Shown: positions 21,391-34,200 of the stretch, piece after piece | Position numbering within the stretch: position 1 is the first letter of the stretch | How the letters are laid out: each line of letters begins with the position of its first letter | Origin: Verpa conica | Lineage: Eukaryota; Ascomycota; Pezizomycetes; Pezizales; Morchellaceae | Direction: 5' to 3' | Length of the DNA: 64,000 bases | Assembly (NCBI GenBank): GCA_033030425.1 | Contig: JAUFSD010000014.1 | Span: 682,001 to 746,000 of the forward strand | The notes under the pieces: generated by a model | Database searches by the model: none | What the model was told of the DNA's origin: nothing | Seen by the model: the letters and a program-made list of their open reading frames with translations, nothing else | Translations under genes and position numbers: made by a program

Positions 21391-24300
21391 TCAGCTAGGT
21401 CTATCTTTAACATTCACCGCGGCCTTGGCTTTGATTACAGCCCTTTTTTCAGCTCTTAATCTTCGCTTCTCCTGCATCAACAGTTGTTTCTCCTTCTTCC
21501 TCTGAATTCGGATCTCTTTAAGCCTTTCCTGTTCCTCCTTTATTTCAGTCATTTCCTTCAGCTCTTCCTGACTCATACCAGCCTCTCCAACTTGGCGCAT
21601 CTTCACCTTCAATGATTTCATCCTCTGTCTCTTGTGATTAATCTCCTGGGTCGATTGCTTCACCACTTTCTCCTTAACCACCTTCTTATTGATGGTTTCC
21701 TTCGGCTTATTTTCTTCACCCGTAACCTGCGCCCTCAAATCACCCAGCACCTCCTCAGTTTGTTTTATCTTTTCTTCAACCTGCGAAATTTTCTCCTTCA
21801 TCAGTTTTTTCTTCGCCCTAATCTCTCTCTTCTCCGCTATCCCCTGCCTCAACTCCTGTTTCGACTTCTTCACTACCTTTCCCAGCTTCTTAGCCATCAT
21901 AGCCTCCTTCCTCGCCTCCTTCCTCATCTCCCTCGTACTCTTCACCACCTTCTCACCAAAGAGCTCCTTCTGTCTCTCTTCCATGATCTCGTCTAGTTCA
22001 TCACCCTTACGCACTATCTGCGCTTCCAAATAAGCCATTGTATCCTCAGCCCTATACACATCTATGACCGGTTCCCTAGGCGTATATTTCCACTTCTCTA
22101 GATTGATCTCTCCACCTTTAGGCGTAACTCCTGGGTCTAGATTCGCCTTAGCGCCTTTCGCCAGCAACGCTACAATATCGAGTGATTCTCCATGAGGAAT
22201 CGAGTCCGAGTGAGAAGGTGTGACACATGGCATATTCACTTCTTTACGGAGGACATGGTCAATATCCACAGCCGAGAAGTATGCTACTGACTGTGGAAGG
22301 TCATTAATCCCCATCTGCTGACTGAACATGGCCCTCGTCCATATATTTGCGACTTGTAGCGCCATCGCACACCTATATTTATCCTCTTCCTTACACAAGT
22401 ACCTCACCTCATCATGGACAGTAATTGCTACTCTCGCAGCGATATTATACCGTCGTGTAAGGTAATCCATCGCCACAATCAGGAGATGGAGGTAATCCAC
22501 GCCGCTACTCTGCATCACCCAGTTGATACGACTCGGCATGAATTCACCAGGCGATAAATACCTCTTCATCAAGGCCATTGTTATCCCCGCGCCCAGTACT
22601 GGGGTCCTCGGCTTCTCCTGTTCCGCGAATGACTCTAGTTTATTGAAAATAAAGCTTTCTGTTCCACCATGCCAGAAGCTCCGTTCGTGGATAACTTTCT
22701 GTGATGTGCGCCGCCCTTTTGTCTCCCTGTACATTTCATCTACGATGAAGCTTGCCTGAGCGGGATTTATGCGTGGGTTAAGTTGCCTCAGCATCACCGC
22801 TGCGAGACTTGCCCCAGCGCCGTATATACGACTATAATTAACGATCTTTGCCCCGTCCCTCGTAATACCGAGCATATCTGCTGTCTTAGAGTGCACATCT
22901 GTTCGCTCCGCTTTTGTGCCTTCAAGGTTCATGAACCCAAGTGCATTGCCACCATGGAAACCGAAAGCTGCATCCCCAACTAACGACGCGATCCAGAGCT
23001 CCTCACTGTCGACATCTGCTCCAACAAATACATACCCAGGCGGTGGTGTCACCATTGCCTTAATCTCGCTACCGACTCGGTGCGGATTTGCAGGTGGGGC
23101 AGCAAGCCAAGTTGACTCCACTGCGCGGCGGGTCACAGTACCCATAGGTACTATGATTGGGAGGATTATCCCCACCTCTGGATTCCCCTCTGTAGGAGCA
23201 AGGCCAAAGTCGGTGTCGCCTTGCCAGACAACATTCTGCCCCATAATTCGTTCCCTTGACAAGAGCCAGTATGCACATTTCGCATTCATCTCAAGCGCCT
23301 CCTTTGCAAGCGCATATTCGGACTTCAAGACACCTGCATCGAAATAGCGCTGGTAGGCCTTTGCGAGTGGGCTGACGCAGCGGGTCTCGGGGCCGTCCTT
23401 GTGTGGGAGTTTAAAATAGAAACCCTCAGTGTCGTTTTGGATTTCTGGGTTGCTCTCGGCAGTCATACTGCATTTAATAGAAGTGCCTTGGTATCTCTTC
23501 ACGATGGCATCCAAATCCGAGTCCTCCTCTCCTGGCCTCTTTGAGACACGGAATGTCCATCCGTACACATCACTCCATACGAGTGGATACCCATCCCAGC
23601 TCATCCTAAGTAGCAACGGTGTGATTTTTGTACGCACTGTAAGTGACATTGGTGAGTCCGACTTTGGGAATAGGCTCTTATACCATTTTGGGCTTCCTGG
23701 TTTTTTCTGCCCTACCAAGAGTGTAGGAGAGTCGCTATCATCCCCTTTTTTGAACTTGACTTCCTGCCCTGACCAGTTGAGTTGCCGTAGCCATGGATCA
23801 TTCGTGTAGACTTCCGGCTTGTCCTTTAGGGTGAGAGCTTCCTCTGCGAGGTTGATGAGTCGTGCTTGGACTCCGTCAGAGAGATGGTGGTATGTTGCCT
23901 CTGCGTTCGCAATGTAGGCTTTCCACTCACTATTAACGGGCAAGATGGCGGATGAAACGTGGCGGAGCGCAGCGAAAGAGACAGGGTGTGGACACACTTT
24001 GAGGAACACCGGGAGGACCGCCTGGTAGACTTTATGGGTAATAGCCACGTCTTCAGCGCAGTAGCTTATGAGCATGTTCAACTGCTCACGTACGCCAGCT
24101 GGGTCGAGGATACCAAATTGATCTCTGATAGTTTTATCAACTTCAATACCGCAATGGAATAGTGCAACGTCCTTAAGACTATTGAAGGAGCTCTGTCCAA
24201 CCCAACTCCCGTCGTCCTTCTCTTGCTCACCATAAGTGGTCAGCCTATTCCGTTTTTTTGCTGCCCATGCCGTTCTCTGCTTTGCTGCCATCCCATTTGT

Positions 24301-25121
24301 TGCGGCGTGGAGACTCATCGTATCTAGATACATACTCGCGGTTTGCACAATGTTGTATTCCTCCTTCACGCGGCTTCTATCGTACCCTACATTATGCCCC
24401 ACCACGATCCTCGCATTTCCTGGATCCCCGAGTGGGATAAGTTGCCTATCGTCCTCAGTCTCCCCTAGCACCCATGGAGATAGCCACGCATACCATGCGT
24501 TAGGGCTCGCGGCACAGGCCATCACTGCGAATGGCGAGATTTTGTATAAGACTTCCACATCAAACACTAGGCACTCCTCCTCTGGCGCTGCAACCGCTTC
24601 TGTTCTCCCGTCGGCGTAGTACTTTGTCCACCCAGACTGCCGTACCCATTTCTCAGTCACTGGGGGTGGTTGGAGATCTACGGTAGTGAATTCGTTGGCG
24701 TAGCGAAGGTATGGCGAGGATGCCTCCATCCCGAGTTTATAGAAGTGCTCATCGAGAGTTTTTCCAGCGAGTGCAGGGAGATCGAGTAATATTGGAGGTA
24801 CAGAGGAGGGTTGTTTTGTGAGGAGGTTGTGGCGGGACAGATGGGATTTCGAGAGGGATACCAAGTCTGGTGGTGGAGGTTTTGAGGGTGGAAAAAGTTG
24901 AGAGTGGACGGTTAGGGGGAGGAGCTGAATTCCAAGGGGGTTGGAATGAGGGGCTTGAGGGTGTCAGATTTTTTTTTTTCCTTTCGATTTTTCCTTTCTT
25001 TTGGAGGATTAGAGTTCATACGGTCTTCTATGTTGGAGGTGTAGGCCCGAGACCAGCGGATGAGAGAGGCATTGCGGAGAAGGGGCAGCCGTGCGTGGGT
25101 GCGAATACAGGAGGAGAGCAT
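21391..25121 (-). CDS. MIP1: Mitochondrial DNA polymerase gamma catalytic subunit
   Basis: Two exons, 25121-25022 and 24953-21391 (intron 24954-25021, GTATGA..CTGAC..AAG), giving 1220 aa. Exon 1 supplies a classic mitochondrial presequence (MLSSCIRTHARLPLLRNASL, Arg-rich with no acidic residue in that stretch). Exon 2 opens with NPLGIQLLPLTVHSQLFP, the conserved pol gamma start; beginning at the internal VSLSKSHLSRH would lose both. The 3'-5' exonuclease is visible as FDVEVLYK (Exo I), VGHNVGYDRSRV (Exo II) and YCAEDVAITHKVY (Exo III). The polymerase is visible as GADVDSEELWIASLVGDA (motif A), RDGAKIVNYSRIYGAG (B) and VAITVHDEVRYL (C). A Lys/Glu-rich, probably coiled-coil C-terminal extension of about 200 residues follows, as in fungal Mip1. 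It replicates and proofreads mitochondrial DNA. Confidence 0.95.
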
Positions 25122-25772
25122 TTCTAATGTATCAATGGATGCGGGGCATTGTGGTAATCTTATTGATATTTGTGGGGGAGGGGTTGATATGCCATGAAGG
25201 GTTTTCCCCTGGTGATGATGTCAGGGATTTATTGTGTGATGTCCTGGTGGGGGAATAGTGCCAAGACGGGGAAGGGGATTACTTATCGATGGGAGTACAT
25301 CATCTGTACTTACAATATACTTACAGATGGGAGGATGTGCTTATAGATAGGGATGCTTCTTAGAGATGTTTCATGCAGAGGGATCGATGATGATAATAGT
25401 GATGATGATGATGGACGAACCTCAAGCAGAGAGAAGGTAGTCAGAGGGAGAGATGAAGAGGGGGATAGAGAGATGTTCATACCCACGGCGTAGATAAAGT
25501 CCTCCAGAGAAAGTATGTAGACTATCTCCTATAGTATGAAGTAAGTATCCCCCCACGGTAATCTACTCCACCATCACGGGAGCATTCCAGACCCCCATAG
25601 GCCCCATAGACCCCCATAAACCCCCAATTAAGATCCCCCCCCCTGTGGCTACTCGTTGACAGCTGCCCACCGTCTTGGCACCTTCCTACCCGCAGGTCAA
25701 AACTCAGGAACAACCAGGGGGAGGAGGCCAAAATCCAACTTCTTTCTAGTACCCTACCCTCTACAACACACC
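25122..25772. other. Divergent intergenic region between polymerase gamma and the RING gene
   Basis: About 650 bp shared by two divergent genes. It holds a GATGATGATAATAGTGATG short repeat (about 25386-25414) and C-rich blocks near 25550-25640. No other gene is supported. Confidence 0.55.
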
Positions 25773-26381
25773 ATGTCCGTCCACCACGGATCCCAATACC
25801 CCCCTCCTCCTCCTCGCCCTTCACCCTCCATGCAGACCCGCTCTCACCGTTCCCCGGACACGCGCCGGTCACGCAGTACCGTTATCGCAATAGACCTCAC
25901 AGAGTCGTCACCAGTACGCGCAAACTCCGAAGAGCGCGAGACGAAGCGGAGGAGGGTTATCGAGAGCGTAGATTTGACGGAGCCGGATGAGGACAGACTA
26001 AGGAGGAGGCAACGCGAGGATCTACTCAAGACCCAGGAGGCCGCGAGAGAGAGCGAAAGGAGGAAGGTGGCGGGATTCACTTGCGTTATCTGCATGGAGG
26101 ATGAACCGACGGATTTAGCGGTTACACCTTGTGGTATGTCGACCCTACTAAGCCTAGGACACAAACGAATAATTACTGATTTTTTTGGGGGGGGGTTCTT
26201 ATGAATAGGTCATATGTTTTGTCACAAGTGTCTTCATGGCGCTATCAAGGCCTCTGCTATGCCGCCAAATAAAGCGAGTGGGAGATGTCCGGTTTGTCGG
26301 GGGAAGGTGAGCCTGAAAGATGTGATTCCGATGGAGTTTAAGATGTTGTCAAAGAGCCAAGGGAAGCAGAAGGCTGTATAG
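25773..26381 (+). CDS. RING-finger protein with SUMO-interaction motifs, Slx8-like STUbL candidate
   Basis: Two exons (25773-26133, 26209-26381) give 177 aa. The C-terminal RING (residues 104 to about 160) has CVIC, then PCGHMFCHKC rebuilt across the intron, then CPVC: a C3HC4 finger with all zinc ligands present. The N-terminal half is basic and disordered and carries two SUMO-interaction-like motifs, VIAIDLT (37-43) and VIESVDLTEPDED (62-74), the second followed by acidic residues. That layout is typical of SUMO-targeted ubiquitin ligases such as Slx8/RNF4, nuclear E3 enzymes that ubiquitinate SUMO-conjugated proteins during DNA repair. The assignment is by architecture; other small RING E3s are possible. 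Confidence 0.82.
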
Positions 26382-29300
26382 GAGGTGGAGATTCTCTGAG
26401 TCTACTTTTAGGACATTTCTTGTTTTTTTCTCGTCTTTGTTTTTTTCCTTTTCTTCCTCGCCCTTCGGCTCGTTCCATTGTTACTCCTTTATTTTCTCAT
26501 TTTCTTTTTTTGTTTTGTTTTCTTTTCTTTTTTTATATCGGATTGGCCATACAGGGTTTCTGGTTTATTCTCGCACGGACAGGGTTTGGCTGGGAGGGAT
26601 TGGGGGAGTTCTTTATTTTACTTATCGCATTTGGTTTCTTGCTACTATTACTATTGAAGATGTAGGTGTTTTTGTGGTGAAAAAAAAAGCTTGCGTGTGG
26701 AGTCTCTTATCAATACCTTTTTTCCAAGAAGGAGTTAATTGGGAGGATAGAATAGCTGATGGTTTCGAATATCAAGTTTACCGCTGGTAGCCCTCCTTTA
26801 TTTCAACGTTGCCTCTCTTCCATACAGTCTTGATTGTTCACGGGTCAGGGCATCACTATGAGAGATTGCAAATACCACAAATGGGTAAAGTGATAGATAG
26901 CTTTTAATTATTCATTCACAAAGCAATCAAAGCACTATTGAAGGAGAAAGGCCTAGGACTAACGGAGGTTTAATTATCCAGCTTTGAATTTACTCTTTAC
27001 CGCTATTCAATATTGCGTTATGAAACTTTGTCCCAGCCCCCCTTCAATACCCTCTATGACCTATCCCTCTATCTCTCTCGGTCGGTATAAATTATTACAT
27101 TACTCATGATTAGACTCAAGCCCCCTCCAGAGGCTATATCGTTAGCCCGGCCGGTGAATCGTGAATCAGTCGAATATCTAGCTAGCTAGCCTCACAGAAT
27201 ATCTTTACTCTTCATATAACCCAGGAATGTATAATCACCCCTCTATCCCTATATATTATTTTAGTATCAATCTCCAGTAGATAAAACATGGCTGCTTGAA
27301 ACATACCGACAATCTTAATACTATCCTTCAATTAATTAATAAACCCCCTTGATAATTCGCATAAACATACTACTTGATTGTCCCTCCGATCTTTTCGACG
27401 TACGTATACGTGTTGTTGACTCCTTGATAAAAATAGCATAGGAATAAGAATTTGTGAAAAAAGTATGCCACTTATCCCTTTGTAATTTTGGACTACCTGT
27501 AAAGAAATCGAGAATGTCTGATGGACTGATGTTTGAAATCTAAAAAACCGGGGATATTAACTCTGCACAATAAACTCCCTTCTTCTAGAATTCAAAAGTA
27601 TCTCGACAGATATATTCTATACCGAACCAAATCTAGCCAAAACGACCCACCGAGCGCATTTGTAGTAGTCAGGATAAACCCTCGACTTAGAATATCAATA
27701 TATACTCTAATCCACTATAATATTAGCACTGCGTAAAATACCATGGATAGCGAACGCCGCTATTATAAGGTAGGTCATGGATTCGCCGGCAATCCTTACC
27801 GCAGATAAAGTCTAGTTGTTGTTTCTAGAATGCCCCTGTATAAGTGGTCATTTGACTGACCTGGTCGAATGATAGTTGTTGATAGATATAATAGCCTAAT
27901 ATAATATTACGTATCCTTATATTAGTCCGCTAATTACTAGGATATATATATATCAGCCCCCACAGAAGCAACCGGAATGCATTCTGTTGTATGTGTTTAT
28001 TGAAACCCATTCCAAACAAATGTTTGACTGTTATCGTGTGTATAAGCCTAAATGCACGGGATCGAGGGACATGAATAAATGATCTGGAGATACTAGTTCT
28101 AATACGGGATAGTTAGGAGATGCTTTGCGTCATGAAGTATGATTCGATTACAACAAACCAGAATATTCTATAAAAGCAAGCACTCGAAGCTCCGTGTAAT
28201 TCAAAGTTTGCCTCAACTAACCAGGCTGGTGCCCAAAAATAATCCAGTCACAGATATCTTCACTGTCCGAATACTCTAGACTAGTACACGGCCGGGAGGC
28301 ATCTAGAAAAACGGGTTGAAAGCGCTCAAATGAGGCAAAAAAAAAACCTAAATACCAAAGATATCAATTAAATTAGCTGTGCAAAAAGAAAGTCCACAAC
28401 GGGAGAGGTTATGGTAGCAAACAATCTCTCTAATTTACTTATGTCATCTGACGTGACGGAATCTACTTCCATGGCCAAGTTACGAGAATAATTAACAATA
28501 ATTCTAAAAATTATGGACTTAAATGTATAAGTTCTCCTATAAATCATACTTTATCCCTTCTAATGAAATGGTATCTTACTATTATGCATGCATCACTGAC
28601 AAAAGTCACACGGACAGCCACAATTCCTTGCTCCAATGCTGCCGGCTGTTTTCTGTCGAACCTATAAGCGTATAAGCGAATACCTGCATGCAACAAAACG
28701 AAGTTGATAATTAGCATTATGATAGTATCTGTAAATATATATGATGACTAGAATCAAGTGATAACAAATTACTAATGCGAGCCGGATAGTTGCCTTTTTC
28801 GCCATAAAGATAATCTTCAAGACAGTCCACCCACCTTACCCGGGAAAATAAAATTACCCAAGGCATCTGCTCTAAGAGAGTCCACAGAAAGGCTGTAACC
28901 TTCATCTTTGCAGCTTCCTCAGCTATATCGTTGCAAACCCGAATATCCTGATGCATTAAAGTTTTTTTCTCCAGCGGATTTTGAAGTCTATATACCCGCA
29001 GCCCAAACAGCGGTGACTCCGTCTAAGTTCTTATCTGTCTGTCAGCTGTTTTAATAGTACTAATATCATCAAGAATCTTGTAACTTCCTGGCTGTGAGAT
29101 CGGCACATACTTCTTGTCCTAACTGTCCTAAGGCAGTTCGCGAAATTCAAATGCTGAAAGTTTGTAGTTGGGAAAGAAAGAAAATAAACGGGATGGAAAA
29201 AAAAGTACAGACAAGCAAATAGAAAGAGAAAAATTCTACACCGTCACACGGAGAACAATCCCCGCAAGATAGGACATCCTCGTAGTTCCTAACTTCCGTA

Positions 29301-29877
29301 GATCGCGGAACATCATAACACCACAACCTACACGTAAGGATCCGCCTCCACAACCAAGGTACAGCAAGGTACCCAAAGAACTTGAATTATGAGTTCGGGT
29401 TCTGGCATAGCAGCTCCGTCATAGTTTCTCACACGACCTATCTACTATCCTGGTCAGATTGATAACTACGCGAGGACTCACATTCACAAACAGGCATTAG
29501 ATAAGAATATACAGCAGCAATCATTAATTCCAATCCCATCATAAAAATATTATTGCCGAATACCACCCAGACCCCTCCGGGTGGTATAAAAAGAAAAACA
29601 TATAGAAAACAAAAGAAACTCGTGTTCTCATGCATGCGTAACGTATCTACAGCTTTTATACATGATAGCACAAGTATATCCCTGAACCCCTCATCTTGTC
29701 CGGCCCCTCCCGAGAAGCAGAAAAAGAGAAAAAAAAGAAAAACTTTTTATACAAAACACCTAGATGAAAACAAAAAGCCTCTAAAGATAACCCCTAAAAT
29801 ATAAAATGAATAAAGACTCCAAAGGAAAACGTATGTGCAAAAAAAAAACATGAGAGTAGAGTAAAGGTGATAGCAGC
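26382..29877. other. Intergenic: 3.5 kb without a supported gene
   Basis: A long T-rich tract (about 26405-26535) forms the 3' flank of the RING gene. The rest is AT-rich with many stops in all frames. Short open frames (for example 28717-28956 minus) have no recognisable homology. An A-rich tract at 29715-29790 lies beyond the arrestin 3' end. Confidence 0.5.
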
Positions 29878-31275
29878 TCAGCAGTAGTCTGGCGGGAGGA
29901 ACTCCGAGATGGAACCGTGATCAATGGTGAGATAGGTGGGAGGAGCAGCAGGAACGTTCTCGTACATCGGGGGTGCTTCCTCATCCCAGGAGATACCAAG
30001 TCCGCTGCGATCAGAGACAATGAGACGGAATTGCATTCGAAGGACGCGTGCAGCGCCAGTAGGAGTTACCAGGCGGCTTTGAGGTGTTGGGCACTAGAGG
30101 CTGAAGTCAGTATAAGACGTTTGGGAATAGAATTAAATATGACTCACATGTTCTTCCGCAACGATAAGCTCAATGATCAAGTTATGGGAGACGACAATTC
30201 CGCAGGGTGAATCGATATCACAAGCAGCTTCAACATGTGCGGGAATGCCGGCCATGAACTCCATCTCGATTTTACCACCCGCAATCTCAAAATCAGATTT
30301 CCACCCTGACTTTATCTCGCCGGAACCAATCGTCCGGACATCATCGTGAAGCAGACCTTTCCCGTCACCCCCGATTTTGTTGCTGTGACTTTTACATGCT
30401 GGGGAAACGACACGGGCCGACTCGTCGATTCTCCATGAGATCTTCCGGAGGCGCCACCTATTCTGCTTCTTCTTCGGTACAACCCCATCCAATCTGATCT
30501 CCAACGGGAAGTCCCCCCCAGGGTGTACGACAGGGGGAAGTTTTACAGATGCACAAAGGTTCGTGGGGGGAAAGACGCGGATAGAGTGACGGTCCAGCCC
30601 CGGTAAGATGGCTCTTTGAAGGGTAATAGGCTGTTTAAACTTAATCTCATCTCCTTTGGTACTCATGGCAAGAGCAGATAGGCTATATGTAATCTTGCTG
30701 AGAGAGTTGTTATTACTCGCCGGGAGGTGTCCTGGAACGAGATAGCTGAAAGGATAGGTGTGAATACCCTTTTTGAGAACGATAGGTTCCACAATGAGGG
30801 TCCACTTGTGGAGCTCACTTATGTTGGTCGCGCACTCCTTGCAATGCGTGCTCACAGGTCTTCTCGTGAGGACCTCTCCCTTAAGTGCCATTGTGAAACT
30901 ATCGAACTTCTGCTCTGTCTCTTTTACCTCCAAGTGGATGAGGCCCGAGAGAAGTGCACCGGTGGATTCTTTAGGTGTGCCGTAGCAGACAAGAGGGGGA
31001 GATTCGATTGTCATTTTGACTTCCGCAGAGTTCTCGCCGCTGGCTTTGATTACTGTCTTGGAGGAACGGAAAGACTCAAGCATTGGGCGGACGCCATCGC
31101 TACTAGAACGGGAGCCCGAGAAACGGCGTTTGGAAGTCCCTTGCTTTGAGGAAAGCGACTCAATATTTGGTAGGTAAATCATCGAGGTGGAAGGTGAGGT
31201 AGATTGAGGTTGTTGAAGCCGAGGAAAATTATTTCCTTGTATGTGTTGAGAGGTGAGATTCCGATATACGGGCAT
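29878..31275 (-). CDS. LDB19: Alpha-arrestin, Art1/Ldb19 type
   Basis: Two exons (31275-30148, 30093-29878; intron 30094-30147) give 447 aa. Arrestin-N-like strands are visible (VKMTIESPPLVCYGTPKESTG, LSGLIHLEV, SFTMALKGEV), with HTYPFSYLVPGHLPAS at the N/C-domain transition and the Ldb19-like LPPVVHPGGDFPLEIRLDGV in the C-domain. Exon 2 adds two PPxY motifs, PPMY (417-420) and PPTY (427-430), separated by an acidic and Ala linker. PPxY motifs recruit Rsp5/HulA-type Nedd4 ubiquitin ligases, so the protein probably adapts that ligase to plasma-membrane transporters and drives their endocytosis. The Ser-rich N-terminus (residues 20-60) is a likely phospho-regulated region. Without the last exon both PPxY motifs would be missed. 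Confidence 0.88.
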
Positions 31276-34200
31276 AAAATGATGCTTGTAGAAGCTTTAG
31301 AAATTTTAGTAGGTTAAGGTGGCTGGTTGTGAAGAATCTGTTTGGTACTGGTACTAATAGCTTTGGTTGTGGCGGTTGTAGCTTAGTACTGCGGTGGCGG
31401 TTGTAGTGGCGGTAGTAGCTTTTGTAGCGGCGGTAGTAACGAAGTAATTAATTGCTTGGAGATATTCCTGAATTTGAGCGATGCGGGAAGCTAGTCTTAT
31501 GAGATTTTCTGTCGTAGCTCCCTTACTCCCCAATCCATCCTCCTCCGATCCTAGCCCCCCAGAACGCAGATACAGCTGAACCACCAAGGAGCTTTGGTGT
31601 GCACAGCCGTTGACGGGTAATGGGTGATGAGTGGTGATGTGGTAAGAGCTGCAGTCCAAATGCTAGCTGTCGAGGCACAGCGTATGTATGAATGTATATG
31701 TCCGTGTGGAAAAGATGTTTCAACAAATATAACGTGCAACACAAGAATAAAGGCAATCCAGAGTCATGAACCAAGCAGCTGTATTCTCCAACGAGGCTAC
31801 CTGGGAGCTATATACCACCAAGCCGAATAGTGTGGGCAGACAGATGGTCACGATGTCCAGGCACTCACATGGATTGGTTCCCCCCTCTGGATATACCATA
31901 CCACCAGAAGATGTTGCAATGCGAAGCCTTGTGTTTTTCTTGTCACCGCTAGACCTCCCAGGGTTTTTCATTACGTATAGAATTGCTCCCGCAGCGCTAG
32001 CACACACTCGCGGATGGTGGGGTCTTTCTTTCGGAGCGTTCCAGACGAGAGTCCCTCTTCAGGGATCTGGGGCGCTCAAATCCGATGTCGGGCTCTTGGT
32101 CCTCGAAGCTGCGTTACGCATTCATAAACTCCCGTTCTCACCATTCCGGGGCTGGCTTTGCATATCTCGGGTCAAAAGAAAAGAAGTTGAGATGAATTCC
32201 AATGCGAATTAGCGGGCAGAACGTTTCGGGTTAACATGGCGTTCAATGCTATTCCGCATTCTTGTCAAAAATATCCTTTACCGAAGCCTACCAAGCAGCC
32301 CTACGGTGCGTGTAGATGCGTACCCTGTTTCAGCACGGTCCGTCTTACATCACCTTCCGGGTCTTCCTTAAACGTAGTGTAGAGGTCTCGCGGCTGAATC
32401 TCAATAAATTGAGTAGAAGCTCTCACCTAAGCCCCCATAGAGACGTAATATTGTAGTTGGGTAGGTTCTTGTTGCCCTGAGTATTCTACTCTTCAGGTGT
32501 AGTCTTCCTGAAGCAGTCGAGTAACTCTACTGTACGTGGCCCACGTGTTTACGACTTCTAACCACTGAAGGTTGGTGTTGCCACCATCTCCTAGCCGCTA
32601 GATTGGCATAATATAATAGCAGACCTATTGCCATGCACGATCTCGCACGTATGTACTCGGCTTGGAGTATTGCATGTACGAGCCCCACTGCCTACTATCC
32701 AGTAAGTACATGTAGGTGGCTGTTATAGCGTACGGACGCGCGCAGCAACTGAACTCCTGCCCTGCCTCACTGCAGGTCTATTGCCGGCGGGCCAACCCTA
32801 CATTGCACCCTCGACTCGACTCAATTAGGCTCGTGCAAAAAACAACAAGCGTCCGTTATTTGTTTTGCATGAAACAAGCGACAGCATTCACTTTTTTTTT
32901 CTTTCAGGTCCCGGGATGGAATACCGAACCCACGTCACGCGCTCCTGGAATGAGAACCCTAGAAAGGGTCGAGGGAGGAAAAATCCCTATCCAACCAAAT
33001 GAATGCCTTACGCCATCCGATCTGTGTAGTCACTGGAAAGTGTAAACAACAACAAACCGCCTAGACTGTCTGTTAACGGACGTGGCGGTGATGTCATCTT
33101 TAACTCTGGCTGTAGTAAACCGGTACCTGATAATTTACTCCCTGCCTTGATGGTGATGGTGATGATGCTCCCAGAGCAAGCTGTTACAACATAAAAAAGG
33201 AAGGAAAAGAGACGTCTAGATCGACGTGAATCGGGGGAGCAAATAGATGGCATTCTGACTCCCTGACGATCAGGGCCCCTGCCACCCCGCTACAAGAAAC
33301 GTTCCTCGACCCATAATAGGCAAATTGCGGGGAAATTTCACCCTCATTCTTTCCAAGGACATGCAGAAATATTACAAGAGGGTGATCCCAAGACAAAACG
33401 ACGACAGTGGCGCGAGGCGATCCCCAGTGAGTTGCCTTGGCGTGTCAAAGAGTTTATTTATTTTCCCATCGCATTTCTCCGCGGATAGCATCTAGCATCT
33501 CAAAGGGAGTATGCATATATAGCAACCACCAAAAAATATGTAGAGCCTTCAATCCCTTTAACGAGGCTGTAGACCTCCCCCGATCCGGGGGTACGTATGC
33601 GTCGCCGGCCTGTGATGCTTTACGTAACACTACAAACTCTCAGTCCAGTTTGCAAACTTTCCATCTAAGAGGCACCTCGCACAATGAAGGTATCGTGGCC
33701 AACTGAACCGAGCAAATAACCTGTCTGCCCTGGCTGGGCAATAGTGGTAAGGGGGCTAACATACTAAACCTCTAACCACTACTGCAGCCGATGGTTCCCC
33801 GCAAAAATATTAAGCCAGAGATATCATGGAGCTACTGTATCCATAACCATCACGAGATGTACAGGTGATTCGTTCGGGGATTATAATAGGGGACTTAAAT
33901 CGGCATTCCGAAGCCGAAATCTCCTGCCTTGCTTGGGGAAGGAAAAAATTCTCTCTCTTTCCATTATCCGTTAAAGGGAAGATGGCGGTGGTGACTCTCT
34001 GTCAGCGCCTCTAGAAACCACTATGTATTATGAGATTTTAATCGAGTAATGGTACATGAAAATGGGAGGGAAAAAAGTCACCACTCCGCTTCGAAGATAC
34101 TTTAGGGGAAGCTTGACCCATCGAGTGCAAGTTCGCCTCGGGAACAGGCAAGTGACAACCAGTCGGTACCGGCCGTCAATAAAATTTGTAACCCAGGCGT

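Noticed and set aside
31766..32212. Open frame of 148 codons on plus, overlapping a 95-codon frame on minus
   Set aside because: Neither strand gives recognisable protein sequence or exon partners; the region is merely richer in GC.
32411..32532. Second pogo-like MITE (GAGTAGAAGCTCTC ... ACTCTACTG then TA)
   Set aside because: Left end lacks a good CAGT and TA flank; too weak to annotate, noted only as a look-alike.
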